Numbered from the stretch's first letter, positions 1 to 9,216 are shown. The stretch is DNA of 64,000 nucleotides from Candidatus Accumulibacter sp. ACC003 (GCF_907163085.1 NZ_CAJQTX010000008.1:1-64000), one strand, 5' to 3'. Numbers and translations: made by a program. Notes: generated by a model from the letters alone, not told the origin.

Positions 1-896
1 CTTGATGCCGGGTTCCAGTTGCTCGATGAAGGGGCCGGCAATGTGCGCCCGGCGTTCCCATCAGGCTATGGTATTATTAGCAGAAGGTTTACTTCGGAAG
101 GGCGGCCGCGATTCGTGTTCATTGAATCACCACCGCCCGCCCAGCGACTTCGGTCGCCCGGTCGCCCAGACGTCGTGGCGATCCCCAGGTCCGGTGGTTC
201 AAATTGCTCGATAATCACAAGCTCTCACGCATCCGGACCTACCGCCCGTCAGGCCTGCTAGCTATGCATCCTTGTTCGATGTCACTCGGTAGCCTGACAG
301 GTTAAAGAACATGTGGTCGATACCGCGGCTGGCCATGGTAAGCCCCGCGCTCTGCTGACGTACCAGACGACAGCGTCGCAATCAGGAAGCCCGCCCGGCG
401 ATGAAAATTAGTACGCCTGCGTAATCGGCGATGTAACCATGCTGGCCTTTCCTTTAATTATTTTCTAACGCGTGACAGAAGCCGGCACGTCGGCCCCGGT
501 GCGCGGCTTCTGCGGACTTCCTCGACGGGCAAGGCTGGTTAAAGTTTCGTCAGGTCACTCGAACAGTGCGAGAGCGGTCTGTCAGCGAGTTGAAAAACGG
601 ATCCGCTGGGGGCCGTGCGAAAACAGCGCAAACGAAGCGTTGAACCCAAGGAGCGTGGAACACGCAACTGCAGCGAGGCCAGGCAGGGGGTTTGCGGTGA
701 AAACGCTGTAACTGCCGCAAAGTAGCTCGGTGTGCTGGCGACCGAAATAGGAGGGAAAACAGGAAAGGAGCTTTCTTGACGGCGTTTCGGTCAGATTTTC
801 TTGACGAGTACGAAAAGGGTGGCCAGCGAAGAACCTGGCGCGACAGACGTATGTCTGGTTTCTATCAGGAGCGCCTCGAAGTCATGAGAGAGCAAA
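1..896. other. Non-coding or eroded DNA, no gene recognised
   Basis: No reading frame here resembles a known protein, and the open frames are short with arginine- and proline-rich translations typical of GC-rich non-coding DNA. A small dyad (GAAGCCG ... CGGCTTC) lies near 479-511. Given the two broken transposases downstream, I infer this is old mobile-element debris, but nothing in the sequence proves it. Confidence 0.4.
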
Positions 897-1275
897 GCCA
901 AATTCCGCGATAGGCTTCTTGCCGACTGATGCCGGGGCCTGGCCTGCGCTGGAGCACCGCAAGGCGCGAGTTAGCATGCGCCAGAGCGTGCCGAAGGTCG
1001 CTAGCAAGTCAAAGCTGGCGCGAGGTGCACCATGGCATGCTGAAGCGAATTCTAGGGGCCGAGCGATGTTTCGGGTATCGAGAAGACGGGCCGCTTGCTC
1101 TGGAAGGGACTTGTCATGGCCTGTGCGAAGTACGGATACGAAGGGTGGATCGTTTTTTGACAGGGCGCTGCGGCAGCAGTCATACCACGAGCCGGCATGC
1201 GCACCACTGACAGACGATGAATGAAACAGAAGCCAGCGAACGTAACGACGTTGTGCGCTCCGGCGGTTGTCGGAG
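897..1275 (-). pseudogene. Remnant of the 3' end of an IS1380-family transposase
   Basis: Read on the minus strand, this stretch aligns by eye with the end of the IS1380-type transposase fragment at 22178-22712 and with the DNA just after it. The degenerate protein keeps a VRWLLFH...HAGSW block matching VRWRLFH...HAGAW. Downstream of the stop, about 220 bp of non-coding tail match to roughly three quarters identity, up to a shared end near AATTCCGCGAT. The catalytic part is missing and the frame is broken, so this is a dead 3' fragment. Confidence 0.6.
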
Positions 1276-2195
1276 GGCGGCATGCCTTGAACAGGACGAA
1301 AACTGCTTGTGGGTGATTGACGCCGATGCGGGAAGGCGGCTATTGCGGCACACTGTCAGAGGGCATGCGCTCTGCCGAAGCCAATAGTCAGGTTCCGGGT
1401 TGTGTCGTTTCGGGTGGAACGGGGCCGAGGCTGTGCCGAGCCCTTCGGGCGCCCCCACCCCTGAACCCGCCCCCGAGGGCGGGAAGTCTCGCCGCGGACG
1501 ACTCGTGGGGCGGGCTCAGAGGCCTGGGACGGAAGAAAAAAAAACCGCACCAGCCCCAAGCCTGAGCTACTAGCGTTTCTGGCGCATAAAGGGTTCGCTT
1601 CGTCGGGCTTCGCCCGCCCTGACAGCGCTTCCAACGCTCGCAACGCCGCTGGTCGGGGTGGACATGTAGCCGCAGCCACACACAGGTCGGTTGTCGCCGT
1701 TCCACACGAAAACGACATAGACCCTCAGTTCTTGATCGCGTTCTCGGAAGTGTCGCCGAGAGGCGATACCAGATCAAGGTTGTAGGACGTCAGCGGACCC
1801 CAGCATCAAATTCCCAGTCAAACCCCGTGCGTCGATACCCGGGTCGCTTATCGAGCGTCGTCGCCAATACCTGCTGCGCTTAGCTTGACAGACGGACGGT
1901 TCGCTGCGCAAAGCGTCGCCGGAGCTGGTACGTCCGGCACCCTACGGTCATTGCGTGAGGCGGCTCGCGCCACCCGGATGATGAAAGAAAATACGAGTGG
2001 GTGGAAACGGCAGAGGTCGAGCAATGAGATGGTGGTTGGGACCCCGATGCCTAACGTGACCCGCTGAACCGACTCGTACCCCGGATTGCCTCGTAGAGAG
2101 CGCACGGTAAAAAGGCCGCAGGGGCAACCCTGCAGGTTGTTTTCGGTCAAGCGCCGTTCCCACCCGTTCGTGACTTTACGGGGAAGGAGTAACGG
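1276..2195. other. Non-coding or eroded DNA, no gene recognised
   Basis: No recognisable protein is encoded on either strand. It contains a GC-rich stretch around 1430-1530 and a run of nine A residues near 1535. The last 100 bases form the leader of the IS110-type pseudogene, including a small CCTGCAGG-centred dyad near 2115-2140. Confidence 0.4.
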
Positions 2196-3450
2196 ATGGA
2201 ACTGGCGAAACTGTACAAGCGTGTCGTCGGGCTGGACGTTCATCAGGCGAAGATCACGGCCTGTGCGATCACGGAAGATGAGGCCGGCCAGACGAGTGTC
2301 GAGGTTGGCCGAGTTTGGTGGTTTCAAGCGTGACCGCCAGGCGATGGCGAATGGTGGCGCCGCTCACGGCGCCGAGATTGGTCCGTCATGGAGTACAAGC
2401 ACCGGCATTCTCCTGGAGAGCGCCGCATGCGGCGCAGAATGGAACCAGGTCGGGATCCGTATAGGGCGACGGTGGTTTCAATGAGAGCCGGCCGTGAAGA
2501 CCGTACCCGGCCGCCAAGACGGAACTGGGCGGATGCGCATGGCTGGCCCCGATGCTGGCGAGAGCGGCATGATACGCGCGTCCTTTGTCCGCCAGGGCAC
2601 CAGTTTCGGGCTTGCGCCACGTCGGGCGGACGACAACGACAGCCAGTGGGCGGATACCTTTTCGAAGCGAGAAGAACCGCGTGCACAAGCTCTCTCGAGG
2701 GCGGCATTCGTTTGCGGTGGGGTGAGCGGAAATCCACGGCTAGCCGGGCGGGCGATGGTCAAGGCGGTCTGATCGCCAGAGCACTCTCCCGACCGATGTG
2801 TTGATGCTCGCGGTCACACGTCTCAAGGCCGACCGGTATCGGAATCTGCTCGACCGCGCTCGACGGCGAACTCAACGGAAGACAACGCTTCGTGCGGCCT
2901 GAATGATCGCGCAAGATCGAGGAGCTCGAAAGCCGTACGGGATCGTTTCGACGTATCTGCTCGATAATGACACCTACGAAGCACGCTGGCATTTGGTGCG
3001 ACCATCCGCATCGCCGCCCGTCGGTTGCTTGCGCCTTGCTGATGGTCGAGATCGTGTCATGACAGGCGTCTCGGAGCGGTTGATACGACTGGACTCTGGG
3101 TGGGCTTTGTCATGGCAACAACGAGTCCGCCGGCAAGCGAAAGAACGGACGGGATACGAAAAGGTAACCCATGGGTCCGCCCGCCTGCTTGCCAGTTCAG
3201 CGCACGCGGACCAGTCAGGACCGCGATATGTGCTTTCAAGTCCCAGTTCGGGCGCTTCGCTTGCGACGAGATAGGCGCAATCGTCGCAAATCGCCCCACA
3301 AGATTCTCAAAACGGTTCTTCCTGTTGATCAGCCGACAGGGGACGCATACCGGGATCGGCAACCGATTCGAAAGCCCATCGTTGCACGCAACGCCCCCTC
3401 GCTGGTTGAAGATGCTCAAGGAAGCACGGTTTTATCCCCGCTGCCGCCTG
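2196..3450 (+). pseudogene. IS110/IS1111-family transposase, heavily frameshifted
   Basis: The start at 2196 has a good ribosome site (AAGGAG). It reads a classic IS110 N-terminus with VGLDVHQAKITACAI, the first acidic residue of the DEDD site, then stops after 45 codons at 2331-2333. The rest of the protein continues in changing frames: EFGGFKRDRQAMA and a STGI block around 2300-2400, KTVPGR near 2500, YLLDN.TYEARWHLVR near 2960, RKGNPWVRPPACQFS near 3155, and RNAPRWLKMLKE near 3400. The order and spacing match a full IS110 transposase of about 400 residues, so this is one element eroded by many indels rather than several genes. It cannot make an active enzyme. Confidence 0.85.
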
Positions 3451-4323
3451 AAGCTACTCTTCCCGCCTGTTGCTCTCAATGGCATCAAGTGCCAGAGATT
3501 CGCTCGCCTTCAGGAGGGTGTTCTTTCACGGTAATCAGACTCCTCGGCCCAAGCTTTTCGAGCAACGGTGTCCGGTTGCCTCATAGGTATGCCAATAACA
3601 ATGGCCGCAGCTGGGCCTCATAAAGCGCCTGCGAGGCCGGTTTGTGAAAACAGTGCTTGAAAGAAGCGCAGGACCTGGCGGCTCACCTTCGAGGTGTAGC
3701 GGAATACCGGGGTGCTCCAGTCGGGGCGATCGGTTCGTCGGTCGCGGAGGTCTGGCGCCGGTCCTGCTTGCGCAATGCTTTCTCGTCCTCGATTCCGTGC
3801 TGACCCATTTTGCGGTGCAACAGCAGGGCCACCAGGAGGCTGGTGACAATCGCCAGCGCCTCGACGCTCACGAAACCTGACCCTTTTTCGCTCACTAGAA
3901 CGGATCCAGGAGATGCGCAGGAGTCGGCCATCTGCGCGATGCCGGCTGTGATCGAATGAGGTTTTGTGGCGGCGCGGCGGCGCGGCGACACGCTCCGTCC
4001 GACGGGGATTTTTTTGACGGTAAATGGATGCGCTTGGCGCGTGCGGCAGGGAGGCCTCGGAGCTGGGTCAAGGGCAGGCTGCGGCTTTTTGCAGCCTGGC
4101 GAAGCCTCCCTTGACGCCGCGGAGGGGCGCGAGACTGAGGGGTGGCAGTAAGCGCGGCAGTATCGGGCTTACTGCCCTGGAGACGGGTGTTTGCGTGGAT
4201 CGAATTCGCGCCGATCGCCGTTTCAGCTACTGATTATGGTGACCCTCCCGGCGGCGGTCAGGGCGCGAGCGGGCGAGCAGCTCAGCCGCCGGCGAGCGAT
4301 CCAGTGCACACGCCGCCGCGCCT
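3451..4323. other. Eroded DNA; possible transposase tail and one structured repeat
   Basis: No intact gene is seen. On the minus strand, 3683-3991 reads a peptide with VEALAIVTSLLVALLL followed by a basic tail. This faintly recalls the C-terminus of IS1634/IS4-type transposases, but the match is too weak to name. Positions 3533-3562 share a 25-30 bp motif with 30020-30051. A structured dyad repeat sits at 4055-4125. The IS21-type element starting with istB probably begins near here, but its exact end could not be identified. Confidence 0.35.
4055..4125 (+). repeat. Structured dyad repeat, copy 1
   Basis: Nested inverted repeats: outer arms TCAAGGG (4068-4074) and CCCTTGA (4108-4114), inner stem CAGGCTGC (4075-4082) and GCAGCCTG (4091-4098). 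The same architecture, with very similar sequence including flanking CCTCGGAGC, occurs in reverse orientation at 30212-30284. Confidence 0.6.
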
Positions 4324-5145
4324 TCAGGACGCCGCGGACTCGTTCGTTGGGGCGATGCTCCTCGACGCCGAGCCTTTCGCCGCCGCTACCGAGGCCGCCG
4401 TCGCGATCGTCGGGGCGCTTCCTGGCTCGCTGCGCAGAGAAGGTCCGCTCAAGCGCAGGATGATGCAACGATGCTGAAGTCGGTCGAGCAGCGCATCGAC
4501 GAGCGGCTTCCTCTGAAACAGCTCGTACCAGTCGGGCAGATCGAGATTCGTCGTGATCAGCGTTGACAGCCCCAGGCTATAGCGCTGATCCATCAGGCGG
4601 AAGAAGGCGTTGACCTGTTCCGGCTTCAGGTTGAGGTAGCCCAGTTCATCGATGGCGATCAGCGGCATGCGGCACAACTGGTTGAGCAGGCCCACCGTCG
4701 AGCGATCGGCAAGCGAGGCATACAAGGCGTCGAGCAAAGCCTGCGCGTTGAAGAAGCGTGCGCGATAACCGTTCAGACACGCTTCACGGAGCAATCCCAG
4801 CGCGATCCCGGACTTGCCGGTCCCCGGCGGACCGATCAACAACACGTTCTCGCCCCGGCGCAGGAATTCCAGTCCGGCCAGCGTCATCACCTGCGCCTTG
4901 TTCACGCTCGGCTGCCGCGCAAACGGAAACGACTGCAAGGTCCACGGCCAAGGCAAATGCGCCTGGCTCAGGCGATAAGCCAGACTCTTCTCACGTCGGG
5001 CCGCGTCTTCCGCGCCGAGCAGACGGAAGAGCACCTCCGGAACCGGCGTCCCCTGGCGCTCGGCCAAATCGAGTTCCGCATCGAGCACCGCCGCCATCCC
5101 CGACCAGCGCATCTGCCCAAGCAAAGCCTTCAGACGCTCACGCAT
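4324..5145 (-). CDS. istB: IS21-family helper ATPase IstB
   Basis: IstB is the AAA+ ATPase that assists the IstA transposase in target DNA capture. The protein has the N-terminal IstB helical region, a Walker A motif GPPGTGKS, a Walker B-like LIAIDELGYL, and the sensor segment STLITTNLDLPDW. I chose the ATG at 5145 because GGAGG lies five bases upstream; in-frame ATGs at 5157 and 5148 also exist. The coding region overlaps the end of istA, as usual in IS21. The conserved IstB region ends near RLSGPSLR. The following roughly 35 residues are Ala/Ser-rich and look like read-through into flanking DNA. The gene itself looks intact although its partner istA is broken. Confidence 0.9.
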   Translation of the reverse strand: MRERLKALLGQMRWSGMAAVLDAELDLAERQGTPVPEVLFRLLGAEDAARREKSLAYRLSQAHLPWPWTLQSFPFARQPSVNKAQVMTLAGLEFLRRGENVLLIGPPGTGKSGIALGLLREACLNGYRARFFNAQALLDALYASLADRSTVGLLNQLCRMPLIAIDELGYLNLKPEQVNAFFRLMDQRYSLGLSTLITTNLDLPDWYELFQRKPLVDALLDRLQHRCIILRLSGPSLRSEPGSAPTIATAASVAAAKGSASRSIAPTNESAAS

Positions 5146-5147
5146 CA

Positions 5148-5871
5148 TCACCTCCATCGTCGAGATTGAAGAAAATCCCCCGCCACCTGCTGCAGGATCA
5201 TGTGCTCCAGGCGACCCATGTCGAACAGACCGAACTGCAGCGCCTGTGCCACGGCTGCCAGCAAAGGCTCCTTCGGATAGGTCCGCTTGAAGTCCAGCAA
5301 GCGGCGCAGCGGTCGCACCCCCCGGCCATGCGCCTGCCGGACCAGCGCGGCGACATACGCATCGAGCAGCGGGTCGTGCCCCTGCAACAATGTCGCCTCG
5401 CGAGGCGGCGTGCGCGGCCGCGGCTGCGGGGTCGGGTGATGCCCGGGGAGCTTCTGCTTCGTATCGCGCACGCCAAGCAGGCGGGCATGCACGGCGAGCA
5501 GTTGCTCACCCCGGCAGACCCTGACCTCGGTGGCATACAGATAGACGCTCAGCGCCTTGCCCACCCAGCGCTCGGGCACCGAATAGCGATTCGTCTCAAG
5601 CGACACGAAGCCCTGCAGATCGACCACCCGCTCGACGACTTGATAGACCGGCGGCAGCACCGCCGGCAGCGGCCTGCAGGCAAGGCCTCTCGACGGCGTA
5701 GGCGGCGCTTGGCGCCACCCCCAGAGCGCGCTTCGGTTTGGCATTGGCGACGTTCTCGCACCAGGCCAGCACCTGCGCGTTCAGGTCGGCGAAATCGCGG
5801 AACGTCCGGCCGGCCAGGAAATTGCCTTCGATCCAGGAAAAAGGTCTTTCAATCCTCCCCTTCAAATGAGC
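5148..5871 (-). pseudogene. istA: IS21-family transposase IstA, C-terminal part
   Basis: This is the downstream half of the istA gene whose N-terminal half lies at 9217-9917. Reading starts at the insertion junction near 5871 with the IstA signature GRIERPFSWIEGNFL and continues through PKRALGVAP. A one-base insertion near 5690 then shifts the frame into PPVYQVVERVVDLQGFVS and the C-terminal domain. The end overlaps the start of istB. The separation by the 3.3-kb recombinase element and the frameshift make it non-functional. Confidence 0.85.
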
Positions 5872-5874
5872 AGC

Positions 5875-5895
5875 CGACTGCACGTGATGCAGTCG
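5875..5895. repeat. Perfect inverted repeat at left end of recombinase element
   Basis: CGACTGCA (5875-5882) and TGCAGTCG (5888-5895) are perfect complements around a 5-base loop, starting within four bases of the inferred insertion junction. The position suggests part of the recombinase attachment site; that role is inferred. Confidence 0.55.
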
Positions 5896-6206
5896 ATGGG
5901 CAAGAAGTCTTTCAGGTCACCCATCCCTTCCACCCCCTCTTCGGACGCGAGTTCGTTCTGATCGAGCGGCGCAATGCCTGGGGCGAGGAGCGCGTCTACT
6001 TTCACGATGACAGTGGCCGGGTACGCCGCCTGACGGCCGCCTGGACCAACGCGGTTGCGCCAGATCCGTTCGAGAGGGTGTCGGCCGGACGCTCGCACTT
6101 CCGCGTCGACCACCTCTTGCACCTCGTGGCGCTGATTGCCCGCCAGAACGAGGCCAAGGGTGCCCTCAGGGCGCGTCCGCGGTCGCGGAAAGTGTCAAGT
6201 AAATAA
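5895..6206 (+). CDS. DUF5372-like small protein, 5' end unclear
   Basis: The frame reads FQVTHPFHPLFGREF...WGEERVYFHDD...WTNAVAPDPFERVSAGRS, which I recognise as the conserved pattern of the DUF5372 family, a short protein of unknown function. The family is often found beside HTH and recombinase genes of this element type. No ATG, GTG or TTG start exists in frame between the element end and the conserved region. The ATG at 5896 would fit only with a one-base frame change. The gene may therefore have a damaged start, a sequencing error, or a start borrowed from the target. The stop is TAA at 6204-6206. Confidence 0.55.
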   Translation, partial: DGQEVFQVTHPFHPLFGREFVLIERRNAWGEERVYFHDDSGRVRRLTAAWTNAVAPDPFERVSAGRSHFRVDHLLHLVALIARQNEAKGALRARPRSRKVSSK

Positions 6207-6338
6207 TGCCGTCGATGTAAAGACAATTATGCCTTGTTTGACGAGGCCAGGCTCGTGGTCCGGCCTCTAGAAGGCGTATTGGCGGGCATATAGTGGATAA
6301 TAATCCTTGGGTTATCGTCAGATTCTCACAAATATCCC

Positions 6339-6367
6339 TTGACGTCGTGCAATGTTTGACATAATTT
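6339..6367 (+). promoter_or_regulatory. Sigma70-type promoter for the HTH/recombinase operon
   Basis: TTGACG at 6339-6344 and TAATTT at 6362-6367 are separated by exactly 17 bases in an AT-rich patch. Transcription would start about 6374, only a few bases before the ATG at 6377, and no Shine-Dalgarno sequence precedes that ATG. This implies a leaderless message if the start is right. Confidence 0.5.
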
Positions 6368-6376
6368 AAATTACAC

Positions 6377-6845
6377 ATGGCCCACTCCTTCAAACCCGAC
6401 CTCAAGCTCCTTGCGCTGGCAGAGAGCGGCACCGTGAATCCGCATGCGCAGGACGTGCAGGATGCCGCCTTCATCGGCAGCGATTTCTTCGATGCGCGGG
6501 ATTTGGTGCAGGTGCGTTACGAGATGCTGCGTCGGGTACGCACCGAGGGTCAGAGCATTGCCGACATCGCGACGCGCTTCGGGGTCTCCCGGCCGACTTT
6601 CTACAAGGTCCAGGCAGATTTCGAACGGGCCGGTCTGGCGGGGCTGCTGCCGGCTAAACGGGGACCCGCACGGACCGCACAAGATCACCGCCGAGGTGAT
6701 GGCCTTCATCGAAACGGCACGCACCCAGGAAGAAGGCCTGGAGGCCCAGGTTCTGGTCGAGAGGATCGCGCAGCACTTCGGGCTGGCCGTCCATCGGCGG
6801 ACCGTGGAACGGGCTCTGGCCCGGAGCAAAAAAAAACACCCATGA
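6377..6845 (+). pseudogene. Helix-turn-helix protein of the recombinase element, frameshifted
   Basis: The first part (6377 to about 6668) encodes an HTH segment with SIADIATRFGVSRPTFYKV at about residues 59-77, typical of transposon-borne Helix_turn_helix_23/28-type proteins. The continuation (KITAEVMAFIETARTQEEG ... HRRTVERALARSKKKHP) lies in a different frame, to the stop at 6843-6845. One extra C in GGACCCGCAC near 6668 explains the change. The split may be a true mutation, a sequencing error or a +1 shift. The end overlaps the next ATG as ATGA, so the genes are translationally coupled. Confidence 0.65.
6828..6836 (+). other. Run of nine A residues at the HTH/ORF junction
   Basis: Nine consecutive A residues lie in the last codons of the HTH gene. 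A -1 slip here would carry ribosomes or RNA polymerase product from the HTH frame directly into the frame of the 92-residue protein that starts at 6842, giving a fusion through KTPMKAATV. Such A-runs drive programmed slippage in several IS families; whether it happens here is inference. Confidence 0.4.
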
Positions 6846-7120
6846 AAGCCGCTACGGTGATCGGTGGCCACACGCTGGCCGAGCGTTACGAGTCCTTGCG
6901 GCAAGACGTGGTCGAGTTGTGCGGGCGCGGTGTGCACGGGCGCGCGCTGCTGATGTTCAAAGGGATGGCGGCCTGGATGCGCGGCGCGGACGAGACCGCC
7001 CCGCGTCCGATCCCCGCCGCCTCGCCAAGTGAGTCGCGCTTACCGGCGGGGATCGAGCAGAACCTGATTCATCTCGTCGCCAACATGACGCTGGCGATGG
7101 CAAGGGAGAGCCAGCCATGA
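6842..7120 (+). CDS. Small protein of the serine-recombinase element
   Basis: A 92-residue protein of unknown function lies between the HTH gene and the recombinase gene. It overlaps both by ATGA, so the three genes form a tightly coupled operon. The sequence is partly helical (ERYESLRQDVVELCGRGVHGRALLMFKGMAAWM) with a Pro/Ala linker and a hydrophobic C-terminal helix (LIHLVANMTLAMA). No enzyme motif is visible. Its conserved place next to the recombinase suggests an accessory or directionality role, but that is only inferred from position. Confidence 0.65.
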   Translation: MKAATVIGGHTLAERYESLRQDVVELCGRGVHGRALLMFKGMAAWMRGADETAPRPIPAASPSESRLPAGIEQNLIHLVANMTLAMARESQP

Positions 7121-9195
7121 TGGGTGAGACACACGCGAAAGTGCAGGCACGACACCTCAAGAGAAATGCCTATCTCTACGTGCGCCAGTCGACACTGCGC
7201 CAGGTCCTCGAGAATACCGAGAGTACCAAGCGCCAGTATGCTTTGCGCGAGCGGGCCGTGGCGCTGGGGTGGCGTCTCGATCAAGTCATCGTCATCGATT
7301 CTGATCTCGGGCAATCGGGCGCGAGTGCAGTGGATCGCGAAGGTTTCCAGCATCTGGTCAGCGAGGTCGGTCTGGGGCGGGCGGGAATCGTCATGGGCCT
7401 GGAAGTGTCGCGTCTGGCGCGCAATTCGACCGACTGGCACCGCCTCCTGGAAATCTGTGCGCTGGCCGACACGCTGATCCTGGACGAGGACGGGGTGTAC
7501 GACCCGGCGCACTTCAATGATCGCTTGCTGCTCGGTCTGAAGGGAACGATGAGCGAAGCCGAGCTGCACGTCTTGCGGGCCCGGTTACGCGGCGGCATCC
7601 TCAACAAGGCACGCCGTGGCGAACTGGAGATGCGCTTGCCGATTGGCTTTGACTACGATCCGGCCGGGCGCGTCCGTCTGGATCCCGATGTCCGTGTTCA
7701 GGAAAGCCTGCGCCAGTTCTTCCGGACGTTTCGGCGCACCGGCTCGGCGACGGCGACGGTCAAGGCCTTTCGTGCCGAAGGGCTGAGCTTCCCGCACCGG
7801 ATTTACCGCGGCCCCCAAACCGGCGAGCTGTTGTGGACTGATCTCGAACACTCGCGCGCGCTATGGCTTCTGCATCATCCGCGTTATACCGGCGCCTTTT
7901 GCTTTGGACGCACGCGCGTACGCAAACGGCCCGACGGTTCTTGCCAGCATCAACGGCTGCCGACGGAAGAATGGATCGCGCTGATTCGTGACGCCCACCC
8001 CGGGTACATCACCTGGGACGAGTACGAGCAGAACCTCCAGATCCTGCGTGACAATACCCAGGGGCCGGCCGCGGGGCGTGATCGGGGCCCGCCGCGTGAA
8101 GGGCCGGCGCTGCTACAGGGATTGCTGATCTGCGCCAAGTGTGGTGATCGCATGACCGTGCGCTATCACCTGCAAGGCGCACGGCGCGTGCCGGATTATC
8201 TCTGTCAGCACCACGGTGTCGCGCATGCCGAACCTATCTGTCAGCAGATCGTGGGCGGCGAACTCGACGCGGCCATCGGCCGCTTGCTGGTGGAGGCGGT
8301 GACCCCGGTCACCCTGGAGGTGGCGCTGGCCGTGCAGAAGGAACTGGAGAGTCGCTCCGAGGAAAGCGACCGCTTGCGCCGTCAAGCCGTTGAACGGGCA
8401 CGCTACGAGTCCGATCTGGCACGCCGCCGGTATATGCGCTGCGATCCCGACAACCGCCTGGTCGCCGACTCGCTGGAAGCGGAATGGAACCAGGCGCTGC
8501 GCAACCAGACGGCGGCCCAGGAGCACTACGACAAACAGCGCGAGAGCGAGACCGGGCTCGACGACCAGCAGCGCGCCGCCATCCTGGCGCTGGCGAAAGA
8601 CTTCCCGCGACTGTGGAACGATCCCCATACGGCTGACCGGGAGCGCAAACGCATGGCTCGCCTGCTGATTGCCGATGTCACCTTGCTCAAGGAGAGCGGG
8701 GTCCGGGCGCAAGTGCGCTTTCACGGCGGTGCGACGCACACGCTACACCTTCCCCCGCCCAAGCCGGCCTGGCTGCTGCGCCAGACACCGGCCAAGGTGG
8801 TGGCCGAGATTGACCGACTCCTGGAAGATCATACCGACGGCGAAATCGCCGCCTTGCTCAACGGCCAGGGCTTGCTCTCGGGCGAGGGCAAACCCTTGCA
8901 TCGCCTGATGGTTCGTCACATCCGAATGGCCTATGCGCTCCCCAGTCGTCATGATCGCCTGCAGACACGTGGCTTGCTGACCCTGCATGAAATGGCACAG
9001 CGTCTCGACATCTGTTCGGACACCCTCAAATACTGGCGCCGCGCCGGCCTGCTCAAAGCGCACAAGTATGACGACAGGGGCGGCTACCTCTTCGAACTGC
9101 CTGATTCTGACACGCCGATCAAGCATCAACATCAAGGCAAAACCACAGGCAAATCAACCACCCGCGAGGGAAGTTTCCCCGCACATACCGCATGA
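7117..9195 (+). CDS. Large serine recombinase
   Basis: A 692-residue site-specific recombinase. The N-terminal resolvase domain (about residues 17-160) has the catalytic serine in YVRQST (Ser25) and the conserved EVSRLARN and GTMSEAELH segments. A Recombinase domain follows, then a zinc ribbon (CAKCGDRM ... CQHHG ... C, about residues 340-380) and a charged coiled-coil region. The C-terminus has a MerR-like helix-turn-helix (LTLHEMAQRLDICSDTLKYWRRAGLL). It starts four bases inside the previous gene (ATGA). It is the likely mobilising enzyme of the 5872-9216 element and looks intact. Confidence 0.92.
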   Translation: MMGETHAKVQARHLKRNAYLYVRQSTLRQVLENTESTKRQYALRERAVALGWRLDQVIVIDSDLGQSGASAVDREGFQHLVSEVGLGRAGIVMGLEVSRLARNSTDWHRLLEICALADTLILDEDGVYDPAHFNDRLLLGLKGTMSEAELHVLRARLRGGILNKARRGELEMRLPIGFDYDPAGRVRLDPDVRVQESLRQFFRTFRRTGSATATVKAFRAEGLSFPHRIYRGPQTGELLWTDLEHSRALWLLHHPRYTGAFCFGRTRVRKRPDGSCQHQRLPTEEWIALIRDAHPGYITWDEYEQNLQILRDNTQGPAAGRDRGPPREGPALLQGLLICAKCGDRMTVRYHLQGARRVPDYLCQHHGVAHAEPICQQIVGGELDAAIGRLLVEAVTPVTLEVALAVQKELESRSEESDRLRRQAVERARYESDLARRRYMRCDPDNRLVADSLEAEWNQALRNQTAAQEHYDKQRESETGLDDQQRAAILALAKDFPRLWNDPHTADRERKRMARLLIADVTLLKESGVRAQVRFHGGATHTLHLPPPKPAWLLRQTPAKVVAEIDRLLEDHTDGEIAALLNGQGLLSGEGKPLHRLMVRHIRMAYALPSRHDRLQTRGLLTLHEMAQRLDICSDTLKYWRRAGLLKAHKYDDRGGYLFELPDSDTPIKHQHQGKTTGKSTTREGSFPAHTA

Positions 9196-9216
9196 GGTGC
9201 AATATGCAGCACACTC

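Larger units (their letters stand above)
5872..9216 (+). mobile_element. Serine-recombinase element inserted in istA
   Basis: The istA reading frame breaks off after the codons for KPDRK at 9217 and resumes with AHLKGRIERP at 5871, and the two halves join in frame. Everything between is therefore an insertion of about 3345 bp, accurate to a few bases. It holds four plus-strand genes: a DUF5372 protein, an HTH protein, a 92-residue protein and a large serine recombinase at the far end. Large serine recombinases leave no long target duplication, and none is seen here. The left end carries a perfect 8-bp inverted repeat at 5875-5895. Confidence 0.75.

Noticed and set aside
580-780. Possible group II intron 5' end (GTGCGAGAGC-like start)
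   Set aside because: No domain V hairpin and no reverse-transcriptase frame are visible nearby.
4758-5890. Long plus-strand open frame opposite istB and istA
   Set aside because: Arg/Pro/Ser-rich shadow of genes on the minus strand. Only its last 100 codons, inside the recombinase element, look real (DUF5372).
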